Shown: positions 1-11,736, counted from the first letter of the stretch. The stretch is DNA of 64,000 nt from Spirodela intermedia (GCA_902729315.2 LR746270.1:7511221-7575220), one strand, 5' to 3'. The notes: generated by a model not told the origin, from the letters alone. Numbers and translations: made by a program.

Positions 1-3000
1 TCAATTTCAGATGTATCTTTCTCTATGCGTTGTTTCTTAGTAGGTACATCTTCAGCTTCACATGGCTGCCCGTCGTTCGCATTCTCAACATCAGACTCTT
101 CCTCACTACCAGAAGAATCAGAATCATTGAACTTGGTTATCTTATTCACTGGTTTAGAAGAGATGATCTCACTCTTATTTTCAGAATCCTTGCACTTTAC
201 TAGCTCTTCATAAAACTGCAATGAAAGAAAGACATTCATATGTAAAGACAACAAAGGGAGTCATTTCAGAAAATAAAAAAAATGACAGAAATTCCTGAAT
301 AACCAAAGAAATCCTAACGCTAAACACAACAATTCAGGCCTCGAATGTTCCAGAGTGCGAATAAATCATTTACTTCGGTACATAACTATTAAATAAATTA
401 TAGATACAAAAAGAACCTAAATCCATTGTTCGTCACAGAAATTACATCAGACAAACATCTTGCAAAACAAATAACCAAAGGAAACCACGTTAATTTTCTT
501 CTACAATGGATTGAAAGTGCAGTAAAAAATGAAGTTTTTGAATATCAGATACTAATTCCCATACAGTAGAAGGGGAAAAAAGTTTGTAGACTATTAGAGA
601 TATCAAACTATGCAACTAAAGTGACCATTTGGAGATTGGCAAGCATCAAGCCAAAGAGGCAGAATCAAGGGAGTAGATCAATGCCACGGATGAGACACTT
701 TATTTGACAGAAATTTTTCTGCACCAGACCATTTGACAGAAATTATAGTTTACTTTTTCTCTGGAATGAGAAAACACCACAAGGGGACACGTGGGAGCCA
801 ACCTCAAAGCAGTGTCTTGAGAATTTTCACAAAGTTCATGATCATTAATCATCATCATAGTCCAAGATGCAACTAGTAGGATTATGACACATGGATTCAA
901 TCCAAGCATCAAGTCTATCATGTCACATCTTCATTCTTCATGGAAGTCCAACACTTTAGGTATGCCAAAAGTTGATACTGAAAGCAGGTAGTATAACCTG
1001 GAAGTATTCAGTTTTCCACTGACCATCAGCATATCGCCTCTTGCTCCCCAATTTCATATCATTGATGATACAACGTTCAAAATTTTAGAGCTGATAAAGA
1101 CAAAAGGTATGATTTACTGTTGATCCTATTCACAGATGAAGAGTAACATGGAAATCATTTACTTTTTCACCATCCTAGCTAGCCTTGGGCTTCACAGATT
1201 AGACCAGGAAAGGGATTTGTTGGAGTCCGGCCCTGAAGTCCAGACGTGCCATCCCATTCATCTCTCACTCTCTCTTTCTCTCCTTTCTTCCTGTCCCCTT
1301 CTTTCGTACCCTCCCATCCCCCCCCTTCAAAATCATGGCAGAATCTTCCTTTCCAGGTCACATTAAAGGTTACTTCCACTATGTTGACAGGAACGAATAA
1401 AGTGTTCATCATATTAATAATCCATCGAAATCCAGATAATTGAAAGCCTGGGTAAAACAGCCTTGACAGCTTAGGGAAAAGTTCAAAGATCTGAAAACTT
1501 CCCAAAGGAGATATAAAAGTTTTGTATTGCTAAAATAATGTCACCATAACTTGGGGCCCATCGACCACATATGCCCCTTGAAAATCTGATCAAATGAGAG
1601 AAATAAAATCATATAAGGTCGGTAAGGGGCGATGTGCCCAAATATTTCGAAAGAAAAATTTAAAAAAAATATGTAAAGACAACTTTTAGACTATAAAAAA
1701 TTATAGACAGATATAAACGCCCGTATCACCTATTACTTCTTAAGCTATAACTTCCAAGGGATCAAGAAAGTGAAGCTCACAGTCCTATCATAGGTGATAC
1801 GGGCATTTTAACTTTCCAGTCAAGCTCACAGTCTTTAACAGACTTATTTGAGGTAATTGCGACTCAAATTTCCAAAATATGAGCAAGATAACAATTTATA
1901 TTTTGAGAACGCAACAAGCATTTTTTCTTTGTTATGCTTACATAGGGACGTAAGGAATGAATAATAAGGCCATTACTGTCAGTGCTGCTCAAAATCAAAC
2001 AATGCTAAGCATTGCAGAAAAATTAAATATACTCATTTGTGGCTTTGTAATATAAAAAACTAGCAGATGGATCCTCCAAATCTCTTTTTAGATATTGTAC
2101 TTTATCGCTTACACGTAATCCTTACCTTACAAACAGATGCCTATTTCTCTTTGTCTGAGTAGCCTAAAGAACTGGATGAAAGAACGCGTTCATCCTCCCG
2201 TGTCAAACACCATTTTCACTAAACTCATACTTCATCAAACTGATGTAGGTGTTGTTTTTGTAAACCTAACAAGTGATAAGTAATATGTCAAATTTATTCA
2301 TCCAAGGAACAAGTGTTCAAAAAGTTACCAACAACCCCAACAGCACCACTTACAGCAGAGACCCCACAAAAGGCTTCTTCACGTCTAGTATTTCTTCACA
2401 ATGATCTCCCGCTAAAGACTCCCATCCTATGTTAACAATCTCCACAATTATTCAATGAGAAGAGGTAACTTAAGAACCTTGGATATTGATCATTCCAAGC
2501 CCATCATATTTTTCGCCTTGCACGTTCTCCCCCAATTGATATCATGCCGTGTTCTGCATCTCTTCTATCATCATCTTAGCAAGATAAACTTTCTAGTATT
2601 GATTCCAGTTTCAATGGCGCAGTTTTTGGGATCTCAAATTACGATAGAGAGTAGATTGGTGAACCCGGGAGGACAAGCATGCATGATACAGAAGATCATT
2701 TCACCTTTACATCCTGTAACTCTACCCTCAAATTTCTCAACCAAATATGATCAGATAGGTAAGCTTCCTACTTGACACTCTAGAAATAAGGCAATTCTAT
2801 GCCTTTTCTATATCTCAATATTTAAGCTGACTATGATACCCTTAGCACAGTCACCTTTCAAGGCAGTGCCTTCTCCTATCAGCCTGGACAACCACCCCTA
2901 GAAGCCTGTGCCTTCACCTTCCAACTCTATGCATTCAAATGCCACCAAGAAGTTCTCTTGAATCAGTCTACCCAAAACGAAGGAACCTTGATTCTGACTA

Positions 3001-4128
3001 ATCAGATTATTAATCATATTCTCGATTTTTTTTATAATAGCAATTAATTTTGGGAAAATTTTATAAACTCCCTTGTCAGAAAAAAAAACCCAAATTTCGT
3101 CCAACCTTTTAGAAAGCTAAGATTCCCTTTTCTTCCCTTCTAATTTTTTAGCACTAGTGCAAAGAGATTGCGTATGTACATGGATTATTTCTCAGAGGAA
3201 CATTATATCACAGTAGTTTAAGATCTTCTCCCTTTCTTCATCATGAAGTGGCGTCGCTTCTACATTTCCTAGAGTTTAATGCAACTAAGGAAAGAACTTC
3301 ATTTTATCAGACTGCAAAGTTATCCGAAGTTTAATGTTATCCAATACTCTAGTAAGATTTTTACCATCCTTCCTGTTGAAAACTAGAGAATAATTAACTC
3401 AAAACTAGAGTCATGGAGCAGATGTTTCATGGTGGAGAAACGCACTCTGTTAAAACCCACTATCACCAAATATTACAAAATATCAAAGAGAAAGTAGATC
3501 TAGTAACAAGTGAATGTATGTAGGAAATTACATGAAGAACTAGGAAAACATCAGTCCTCTTCTGAAGCTCGGACGAGTGTGCTATGAATTAGCTTAACAT
3601 TGAGGTACAATCCAAGGAGGTAAGACCGGGGTTCCCCAACATGTAAAACAATCCAAGGAGGATGGAGAACAGAGCGTCGAGAAGTGAAATATGGGAAAAC
3701 CTGAAACTCACAGTATCGAGAAGGCTGAGGGCGTCATTGGCTGCCTGGCGCTCCCTGCCGCCGTCGCAGGTGATGAAGAAGCCCTGTACTCTTGGGCGTA
3801 ACGGGTATGGACCCTTCCTCACCGACCTCTGAAAACAAAAGACCACCAAAAAAAATCACCCGTGAGAACCCTCACTCAACCTCTCCTCTCGCCACCTCTG
3901 CCGCGCTCCCCCATACAGGCAGAAACCGTCGTACAACAGCAGCAGAAAAAGCACGCACAGAGGAAGAAAGCCAGAGAGAGAATAAACGAAGAAGAAGAAT
4001 AAACGCAGAGTGAGGGTAGAAGAAAGGCAGCCTACGCCGTGGGGTAGATACTTTCTCTTCTTCACCTTGCCTCCGCCGGCGGCGGCGGCGGCAGCGCCGG
4101 CCTTGGGCTTCTCATTTTCTCCGGCCAT
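1..4128 (-). CDS. THUMP domain-containing protein 1 / TAN1-like, 5' part of gene (partial, runs off left edge)
   Basis: The family (yeast Tan1, human THUMPD1) is the RNA-binding adaptor for acetylation of cytidine in tRNA by the NAT10/Kre33 acetyltransferase. Three exons are visible on the minus strand: 4036-4128 (31 codons, starts MAGENEKPKAG, ends KKRKYLPHG), 3712-3828 (39 codons with YPLRPRVQGFFITCDGGRE, then LSLLDT) and 215 down to 1 (FYEELVKC, then an acidic, Ser-rich stretch DSDSSGSEEES). All joins are phase 0, with donors GTAGGC and GTGAGT and acceptors TTTTCAG and TTGCAG. Seen: the lysine-rich start, the QGFFITCDGGRE block and the FYEEL block, which are hallmark N-terminal segments of the family. 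The THUMP domain itself lies beyond the window. Intron 2 is long (about 3.5 kb) and carries a LINE fragment. The start codon is 976 bp from that of the divergent PPR gene. Fairly sure of the family. Confidence 0.82.
1719..1804. repeat. 15-bp perfect inverted repeat with 56-nt loop
   Basis: GCCCGTATCACCTAT at 1719-1733 is the exact reverse complement of 1790-1804. It lies in the long intron of the TAN1-like gene and could fold as a hairpin or be a foldback-element remnant. Confidence 0.6.
2780..3130 (-). mobile_element. LINE reverse-transcriptase fragment in intron 2 of the TAN1-like gene
   Basis: On the minus strand an open stretch (3104-2898) reads VYKIFPKLIAII, then NLISQNQGSFVLGR, then NFLVAFECIE. 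It matches in order the plant L1-type reverse transcriptase block just before the catalytic core (YKI..KLLANRL, ..NQ.AFV.GR.I.DN.L.A.E). Stops and frameshifts follow, so it is dead. It was recognised from family knowledge, without alignment. Confidence 0.55.
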
Positions 4129-4577
4129 GGAATGCGACCCCGACCCCGACCCTGTTGGGAGAGAGGCGCGAGGAGTCCCGTAAATTCGAAGGCCCACCCA
4201 CCGAAATCGACGAACACATACATATTTATAGGTATATAATGTGTTATATAAATATATATACAAAGGAAATTGTCTAGTTTATGAGAGAAGGCTTAATTTG
4301 GGTGCATATGAATATTCATTTTAGAGAAATTACTCACACATATGCTAATCTCCAAGAAAAATTTACCCATTAAAATCCTTCTTCATAATCATGAACAAAT
4401 ATGCGCATATGAATTTCAATAATTATTTTTTAAAATAAATAAAAAAGGCTAGTAATCGCATCATAAATAAATAGCACATAATGATAGCCCAACTATTCTC
4501 ATTATTCTAGAATAATTAAATAATCTACCTGAATTTTTTTTAATTATATGGTCATAAATAAGTTTTCTATGGCATAG

Positions 4578-4579
<2 letters not shown>

Positions 4580-4608
<29 letters not shown>

Positions 4609-4624
4609 CTAGGGGGGGGGGGGG
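4580..4624. repeat. (TA)n followed by a 13-G run
   Basis: A TA dinucleotide tract of about 28 bases is followed by CTA and then 13 consecutive G residues (4612-4624). It lies in the intergenic region between the two divergent genes, nearer the TAN1-like one. Confidence 0.8.
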
Positions 4625-5104
4625 CGCATCTTCGGTACCCTCTGCTCTGTATGTTCATCATCTTCTTAAAAGAATTTAATGTCTAAAGGATTTCTCATTC
4701 TGCGCCAAAAAAAAAAAGTAGAAAAAAAATATTTCTCAATGGATCAATATTGTTTGATTTTCCACCTGGAAGAACATAGAAAATTTCAGGATTTGGCCGT
4801 TGACCTTTAGAAGCTGACGAGTATGTGAATATTATAAATTCATTTATTTTATCATTTTTTATTTATGACAAAGAGGTTTCCCTCGTTGGGTTGATTATTT
4901 TCAATAAAATTAGACCCCATTGATTTCAATCTGTAATGGTTTGATTCAAAAGTTGGATTCCCGGCGAATCCTAGAGGTGCCTGTGCGAGTACACCACACC
5001 CAGAGAGCTCGCCCAAACAGGTCGCCAAAACCGGATTCCCAATATCGTGGAGCACCTCGTCTACTCCTCCCGGCCATGCGACGGTGCCAGAAACACGCGA
5101 CGGA

Positions 5105-7336
5105 ATGAGCTCAAAGTCCGCCGCTGCCTCCGCTGCCGCCAAGAAGTTCTTCTTCTACCACGGCCACCGCCGCCCTTCCCAGAACCGCCCCGTCGTCCGC
5201 GGCGGCCTCTTCACCAACCGGATCGCCGCCGCCATCCCCCCCCCTCACCGCCGCCTCCCCACCGCCGCCGTTGACTTCCGCGACTGGGACCCAGATCACC
5301 GCCCTTCCCTCCCTGGTGACCGCCGCCGGTGCCCAACTGGGCTTCCTTCTTCCTCCTCCGCCGCTGCCCAGTCCCTCTCCCCCATCGCCCGCTATATCTG
5401 CGACTCCCTCCGCCGCCACGGCGGCTGGTGTGCCGCCGTCCTCTCCGACCTCCGCAAGCTCCGCCGCGTCTCTCCAGAGCTGGTGGCGGAGGTCCTCAAG
5501 CTCCAGCTCGACCCCGCCGTCTCCTCCCGCTTCTTCCACTGGGCCGGCAAGCAGAAGGGCTACCGCCACTCCTTCGCCGCCTACAACGCTCTCGCCCACG
5601 CCCTCTCTCGCTCCGGCCGTCACCGCGCCGCCGACCAGGTGCCGGAGCTCATGGCCGCCCAGGGCAAACCCCCCACCGAGAAGCAGTTCGAGATTCTCAT
5701 CCGCTTCCACGCCGCCGCCGGCCGCGGCCTCCATATCCACCAACTGTTCGACAAGATGCGCCGCAAGTTCAAGCTGAGGCCCCGCGTCTTTGTCTACAAC
5801 CGCATCATGGAGGCCCTTGTTAGAACGGGCCATCTCGAGCTGGCCCTCTCCGTGCACCGGAGCTTCGCCGAGGATGGGCTCAGAGAAGAGGCCGTCACCT
5901 TCATGGTGCTTGCCAAGGGGCTCTGCAAGGTGGGCAGGGTGGAGGAGGCGCTGCGGCTGGTGGGCCGCATGAAAGCCGAGCTCTGCTCCCCGGACGTCTT
6001 CGCCTACACCGCCATGCTCAAGCTCCTCGCCGCTGGCGGCCATGTCGACGGCTGCCTCAAGCTCTGGGCGGCCATGGCGGAGGAGCAAGACAAAGTGGAG
6101 CCCGATGCGATGGCGTACACGGTGATGGTGAGGGCGCTCTGCGCCGCCGGGAGGGGAAGGAAGGGGATGGAGCTGTTCAGGGAGATGAAGGGGAAGGGGA
6201 TGATGGTGGACAGGGCGGTGTACGCGGCGCTGGTGGCGGCGCTGGTCGCCGGGGGGGAGGTCGCCGCCGCCTGCGAGCTCCTCAAGGAGATGATCGGAGA
6301 CGGGTACCGCGTTGACCTCGGGATCTACAGCTCCCTGATCTCCGGGATGTGCACCGCCGGAAGGGCCGACAAGGCCTTGAAGCTCCTGAGAATCGCCGTC
6401 GTGGAGGAGGGGCTCTCCCCCGGGCCGGCGGCGGTGACCCCGCTGCTGGGCTTCCACGCCGCCGCCGGAGAGGCGGAGAAGGCGGTGGCGGTGGTGGATG
6501 AGCTGGCGGCGGCGGGGCTGCCCGTCGCCACCCTGCTGGAGAGCTTCTTCCTCGACTTCGCCGGCGGCGGTGGAGATGGGGACCGGCCGCTGCGGGCGCT
6601 GGAGGTCTTCGGAAGGTTGCAGGAGAAGAACGAGGAGAAGAGTAGGAGCTTCTGCAGCAGCGCCGCCATGTACAATGCGCTGATAAGCGGCCTCCGCCTG
6701 AGCAAGCAGCCGGAGAAGGCCATCTCCCTGTTCCGAGGAATGGCCGATGCCGCCGTAGAGGGGGACTGTGAGACTTACAGCGGCGTGATCCCCTGCTTCG
6801 TGGACATCGGCGACATGCCGTCGGCGTGCTCATGCTACAACAGGATGAAGGAGCTCTCGTGGGTCCCCAGAGTGGAGGCCTACAGGGCGCTGGTGAGGGG
6901 GCTATTCCATAGCGGCGAGATCGCCGCCGCCGTTGGCGTGGTCAGGGACTGCCTGGGGAGTGTCGCCACCGGCGGGCCGAGGGAGTTCAAGTACGCGGTG
7001 GCGGCGCTGCAGGCCTGCCGGAGAGGAGCAGGGAAGGTGGTGGCGGTGGTGGAGGAGATGGCGGAGGAGGGGGTGCAACCGGAGGAGGCGGTCTGCGCCG
7101 CCGTGATCGATGGGTTCTGCCGGCACGGCGGCGGCGCCGCCGCCGAAGGGGCGGCGGAGGTGTGGGGGGTGATGAGGGAGAGGGGGCTGATCACGGCGGC
7201 GGAGGAGGTCGTCTACAGCGAGATGGTGGAGGAGCACCTGAAGAGGACGGCGGCGGGGCTGGTGCTCTCCGGCCTCAAGTTCTTCGGCTTGGAGGCCAAG
7301 ATGAAGCTAACAAGAGAGTTGGCCTACCGCCATTGA
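5105..7336 (+). CDS. P-class pentatricopeptide repeat protein, intronless (743 aa)
   Basis: This is a single-exon gene. PPR proteins bind single-stranded RNA in mitochondria or plastids and act in RNA processing, stability or translation. The first ATG in frame is at 5105 (starts MSSKSAAAS); the frame is open upstream to a GTG at 5084, not a usual plant start. Seen: an Ala/Lys-rich N-terminus, a basic segment FFFYHGHRRPSQNR, then from about residue 110 to the end repeated 35-residue helical hairpins of the P type, e.g. VFAYTAMLKLLAAGGHVDGC, MAYTVMVRALCAAGRGRKGM, VYAALVAALVAGGEV, IYSSLISGMCTAGRADKALK, MYNALISGLRLSKQPEKAIS. No E or DYW editing domain is present. The FYxGHRxPSQNRP..GGLF start resembles the Arabidopsis At4g20740-type PPR, which I recall without checking. 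The gene is very GC-rich, which produces long open antisense frames. A GA repeat follows the stop. Confidence 0.9.
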   Translation: MSSKSAAASAAAKKFFFYHGHRRPSQNRPVVRGGLFTNRIAAAIPPPHRRLPTAAVDFRDWDPDHRPSLPGDRRRCPTGLPSSSSAAAQSLSPIARYICDSLRRHGGWCAAVLSDLRKLRRVSPELVAEVLKLQLDPAVSSRFFHWAGKQKGYRHSFAAYNALAHALSRSGRHRAADQVPELMAAQGKPPTEKQFEILIRFHAAAGRGLHIHQLFDKMRRKFKLRPRVFVYNRIMEALVRTGHLELALSVHRSFAEDGLREEAVTFMVLAKGLCKVGRVEEALRLVGRMKAELCSPDVFAYTAMLKLLAAGGHVDGCLKLWAAMAEEQDKVEPDAMAYTVMVRALCAAGRGRKGMELFREMKGKGMMVDRAVYAALVAALVAGGEVAAACELLKEMIGDGYRVDLGIYSSLISGMCTAGRADKALKLLRIAVVEEGLSPGPAAVTPLLGFHAAAGEAEKAVAVVDELAAAGLPVATLLESFFLDFAGGGGDGDRPLRALEVFGRLQEKNEEKSRSFCSSAAMYNALISGLRLSKQPEKAISLFRGMADAAVEGDCETYSGVIPCFVDIGDMPSACSCYNRMKELSWVPRVEAYRALVRGLFHSGEIAAAVGVVRDCLGSVATGGPREFKYAVAALQACRRGAGKVVAVVEEMAEEGVQPEEAVCAAVIDGFCRHGGGAAAEGAAEVWGVMRERGLITAAEEVVYSEMVEEHLKRTAAGLVLSGLKFFGLEAKMKLTRELAYRH

Positions 7337-7346
7337 CGCAGTGAGA

Positions 7347-7386
7347 GAAAGAGCGAGAGAGACGGAGAGAGAGAGAGAGAGAGAGA
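7347..7386. repeat. (GA)n microsatellite in the PPR 3' flank
   Basis: A GA-dinucleotide tract with a few interruptions begins about 10 bases after the PPR stop codon, probably inside the 3' UTR. Confidence 0.8.
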
Positions 7387-8587
7387 TGTACAAATTTCCT
7401 GTGAGGCAAATTGACGAGCACTTTGTTACTTTCTTGCCACCTCGAGCATAAATAATTATTTTGGAACTCTTTGGTGAGTATAATTACCTCGAACAGGTTT
7501 AATTGTCAAATCAGGGAAAAAAATATTAATTAAACTAATTAATATTACTAAACTTATCGACTAATCAAACTCGTTAGTATGACCCATTTTCAGAGAAACA
7601 AAGTATCTTGGAGACGTCATAGCCCATTAATAATTAATTATGGAGAGGGTAACATTTAGCCTTTTGACAAAATTAGCAAATTTTATGCAACCATGATTTT
7701 TATTAATTTATCAAACTAGAACATGTAAGATGGTGCTGATGATGACGCATTCTCACTTACACTTTGACACATGTGCCGATGCATGCTGGGGAGGGGGGCT
7801 GATCTCAAAATGTTCTAATGCAAATAATTTAATAAGCAGCATCAAATAATATTATCCCTATTCTTATCTTCTCAAAGGAAGGCAACATGAATTTCCCTTT
7901 GAACTTACCCAAAATGGTAACCCCGTAAACAAAATAAATGCTTATTATCCATGGAATTTTACAAAAAAAATATTTCGCTGATTTAAGTCTGTAAAAAATT
8001 ACTAATAACATATTTTTTTGTTTTAAGTTGGAGGTGAACCTTGTTGATTAAAAAGGAAAAAAAAAATAACAAGTAGAGTGAAGGTCTTTCTTGATGTTAT
8101 GAAATGCTTGAAAGACATGCAGCAATTGTGACTCAAGGTAAGAATGAAGAGAAATATATATATATATATATATATATTTACAAATTTAGTATTATTTGGA
8201 TGCATGAGCACTTTAATTACAGAACTAATTAAAAAAGGCTAGTCTTGAAAATTATTTAAATGTAATTAAGAAAAAAAGGAGACCAACTGTCACCTCGGTC
8301 CAACTACCATAAATAGAGCAAAGAATCAGAATCAGCACACACATTCTGCAGGGATGGATAACAATGAAACAGAGAGAGACTTTATAATATTTCATTATTA
8401 TTTATTATGGCCTTCAAGTTCATGTTGACGAACTGCAGCATTCCAATTTAATACCTAAAAAATATTTCTTCGACCAATCTTGATGAGAAAATAAATGAAA
8501 TTCCCAGAGCTCAATGCCGAGTGCTGCAAGACCCAATCCGGGGCGTTTTATCAAAAATCATTTATCAAAAGAGTAACATATATTCGA
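7387..8587. other. AT-rich intergenic DNA
   Basis: No gene seen. The stretch includes a (TA)n tract at about 8154-8176. Short open frames at 7829-8211 have AT-biased composition and no recognisable motif. Confidence 0.5.
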
Positions 8588-9137
8588 TGATGAACTGCAT
8601 AGACCTCAGACCACACCGTCACCCCACTTACATCTGCTTCAGGATTTGATAAAAGATTATGGCAAAAAACTGAGGACATCATTCACTTGGGAATCATCAA
8701 ACGTTTGATTTCTCCGCTGTTTCTTCCTTATTGATCTGGACCGGATGCTTTCTATCTCAACCCAAAAGTTTCATCTACTGCTTGATTTAGAGGGTTATCT
8801 TTCTACATAAAGAGCCACCCACATATATACGTTGATGAACTGCATAGACCTCATATACAGAATCTTCAAGTAAATGGAAAATCGTGATTTTCGTGGCATC
8901 TTTAGTCAATGGGGCATCGTCATCCCACACTGTCAGCCATTTCAATCTACTTCAGGATTTGATAAAATTTATGGCAAAAAACTGAGGACATCATTCACTT
9001 GGGAATCATCAAATGTTTGATTTCTCCGCTGTTTCTTCTTTATTGATGTGGACCGGATGCTTTCTATCTGAACCCAAAAGATTCACCAACTGCTTGATTT
9101 AGAGGATTATCTTTCTATATAAAGAACCACCCATATG
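8588..9137. repeat. Diverged tandem duplication, two units of about 240-300 bp
   Basis: Unit 1 (8588-8824) and unit 2 (8834-9137) share GATGAACTGCATAGACCTCA, TTCAGGATTTGATAAAA, CTGAGGACATCATTCACTTG, GGAATCATCAAA, CTCCGCTGTTTCTTC, GACCGGATGCTTTCTATCT and AAGCACCACCC-like ends in the same order. Unit 2 has about 65 extra bases near its start. It lies just downstream of the gene ending at 9371 and may be part of its 3' flank. Confidence 0.8.
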
Positions 9138-9370
9138 GTACCCGAAAAAAGGCCATCGATTCAGCAAAATTTGGCTATTTTCATGGTTTCAGAAACCCAG
9201 TTGAGCAGTGAATACCATCAAACCACCCAGTAGATTTATGCTTGAAATACTTCTACAGATCTGGTGGTGATTATTGGATTTCTATAAAAATATGCCCTGA
9301 TATAAGAACAGTTGCAATCATCCAAAAAAAGAGGGGGATCACATTTATGCTACCTCTGACAGGATCTTCT

Positions 9371-10267
9371 TCAAGCCCTCCTCTTGGGGCGATTCCTACT
9401 CCGTGGAGCTGAAGAAGCCTCTTCAATGGTGGCGGTGGACGTTGCGGCACCAGCAGGGATGAGCCGCCCATCTCTCAGAGGAGTGGCCTCATCCTCCTCA
9501 CTCCGGGGATCGCCCTCGGTCCTGCCTTCCGCCCCTTTCTCTTGCATTTTTGCCCCATCCCTCGCAAGCTGATCAGTTGAACCACAGAGGAAACTTTAGA
9601 ATCAGACAAAAAAAAAGGGTTTGACTGAATTTGATTCACCAAATATGAGATGGAGCTATCCGGTATGGATGTATGGCTGCATTTGGCATTTCATCGAACA
9701 CTTTTAAGGGAAAATTCATTTTCCCATGACAAAAACTCGCAATTTCACCACGGAAAGAGATGTTGGGAGTGAAATTTCACAGGTCCTGAGGTTGTGTTCG
9801 GCATTTTGTCGAACGACTAGTGCGCAATTTGGAACAATTTTTAGCCTACGAGAGGTCACCGAGGCTTTCTTGATTCTAGACGGGAAATTCGGTACGGGAA
9901 ATATAGGTTTTGGTTCGATCGATGTTACCTCCTCGAGGTACCTCTGGTCGAGCTGGTCGGCGATCCGGACGGAGGCGAAGATGGTGCCGAGGATCATGGA
10001 CAGCGGGAAGACGAACGCAAAGACGAGAGTGGAGGTGCTAGGGGGACCGGCCCTCACAACCAATGCGTCCCCTCTCGTCGTATCTCGCCGCCACCGCCGC
10101 CGCCCAAGCTCCGGCCCGCCACCGCCGCATGGGTGGACGGCGGTTGGAGCGGCAGGGCAGATGTGAGGAGGGGAGAAGGCTCTTGGGGGGTGATAGTGGA
10201 GCCAAGAGGAGCGGGCGCCCTCAGTCATGAAGGGGTTGAGGTAGAAGATTGGTAGGCTCGCGGCCAT
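9371..10267 (-). CDS. Small plastid-targeted single-TM protein, tentatively HCF153-like (2 exons, 178 aa)
   Basis: Exon 1 is 10267-9929 (113 codons) and ends LDQRYLEE at a GTAACA donor. Exon 2 is 9568-9371 after a GATCAG acceptor; it starts LARDGAKMQEKG and ends NRPKRRA then TGA. Both ends are phase 0, so the reading frame joins cleanly. The N-terminal 70 or so residues are Ser/Ala/Pro/Arg-rich and poor in acidic residues, ending VVRAGPPS, like a chloroplast transit peptide. One hydrophobic segment follows (about residues 79-100, TLVFAFVFPLSMILGTIFAS), then RIADQLDQ and an acidic, variable tail with a basic end. This architecture and the RAGP..TM..IAD.LD..(F/Y)LEE block resemble HCF153, a thylakoid protein needed for cytochrome b6f accumulation; the identity is from memory and tentative. 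The sequence is GC-rich compared with its flanks. I am surer of the gene than of the name. Confidence 0.62.
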
Positions 10268-11717
10268 GAGCGTGGAGGGAGGCGGGCTGCTCCAATGACG
10301 ATAGGAGGAAGAAGACGGGGGATTTTTTCCTGTAATGTTATATTATGAAAACCCAAGCAAAATCAAATAACCAAATTTAAGTGGTTATAAGTAAAAAAAT
10401 AATGGGGTAAAACGAAAATTTCAATAGATTTGTAGAAACCTATATGTCTTACTTTACTATCCCTCTAAAAGTTTTTTGAGTATTTTCAATAAGACCCCAT
10501 GTTTATTTTCTTTTTTTAGTGAACTACAGCCACCCACAAATTGTTCCTCAAGTACTGTCTTAATGGCATACATCCTCTAAAAAGCTTAGAATTACAAAAA
10601 AACCCCTCAATGTTGAGTTATTAGCTTCGTCAGTTGGGTCTACTGAATTGTGAGTGCTTGACAATGCTTAGAGACAAGGTCAATGAGTTGTGGAGGTTTA
10701 TACGATATGTTCTTTATCTATTTATTCTTTGAGATCCTCACATATGTTTTTCCACTATGATTAGCAACCATTCCCCTACCACCATCCCATTCAGCTTGCA
10801 TGCTTGATCCTTGGTGGCTCTTGATGCCCTTCTCTCCATTATTTCTATTGGGCCAAAGATAGAGTAGAGAGAAAGGCAAATTATAAGATCCTCATTGTTC
10901 ATTAAATCTTCCAAGCTTGATGGACCATGATAGGAGGATTAAAAGTCATTAATAAGAGATACAAAGGGCTTATTCCTCAATCAAGGATTTTACATAGATT
11001 AAACTTTAAAAAAAAACTTTTACACATTTGTTTAACCAAGTCCATAATAGTTTTGGTGTTGAGAAAATTGTCAAAAGACTAAAATTTTGGTTTTATGGTA
11101 ATCTATTACTTCTAATTGTATGCCTCAATGATGGGGTTATTATAATTTAGCCATTAAATCATGAATTTAGTGTTTGAAAGATAATATTTTAATTTTTTAC
11201 TTTATGTCCTTTCACTTCTATAAGTCATTTTATGTCTCTTTCCTTCTATAAAAGACTTGAATATTGTTCAATTTATATCTAAGATCTATTCTAGATCTTT
11301 AACTATCATAATCTATACCCAAGATTTGTTTAGCATATCTATTTGTTAAAATCTGTTTCATATAATTTTAAAGTTAGTCAGAGTATTTATAGAGGATCTG
11401 TTCAAGATCTTAGTATGTTAGAATTTGTTTTGAGTTATTTCAGAGCTAGCTAGACTCCGTCCTTTCGATTTGTCACTAGTCTTTTTTCGGGACCACCTCA
11501 TCTCCTTTCTAACTCTATGTAAAGGCCTTTATTGTAACTTGAAGTCTTCACTTTTTACTATGAGAACCTTTCTATTTTATTTATAGATTTAGGCTCTCTC
11601 TTGTGAATTCAAAAGTTGAAGACTTTGAATTTGTGGATTTAGAGGTTGATTTCTTCTCTAAGATTAGAGCTTTATAGATTCAAGCCTAGATATTATTTGT
11701 CTTCTGCATTACTACTA
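10268..11717. other. Intergenic; 3' part is a candidate 5' LTR/leader of the gypsy element
   Basis: No open reading frame of note. The segment from roughly 11050 to 11717 is AT-rich, lies directly before a tRNA-iMet-type primer-binding-like site and probably contains a decayed 5' LTR. No second copy was found on the right side of the element to confirm its ends. Confidence 0.35.
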
Positions 11718-11724
11718 TGTTAAT

Positions 11725-11736
11725 TGGTATTAGAAC
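11725..11736 (+). other. Primer-binding-site-like motif (tRNA-iMet type) of the gypsy element
   Basis: TGGTATTAGAAC differs from the usual plant retrotransposon PBS TGGTATCAGAGC by one C-to-T and one G-to-A change, the changes expected from methyl-cytosine deamination. Gag/pol remnants follow in the same orientation. Confidence 0.6.

Noticed and set aside
5084-5104. Upstream extension of the PPR frame to a GTG codon
   Set aside because: GTG is not a normal plant nuclear start; the ATG at 5105 is the first usable one.
5111-6457. 448-codon minus-strand open frame opposite the PPR gene
   Set aside because: It is an antisense shadow produced by very high GC3 in the PPR coding strand; low-complexity Gly/Glu/His composition and no domain.
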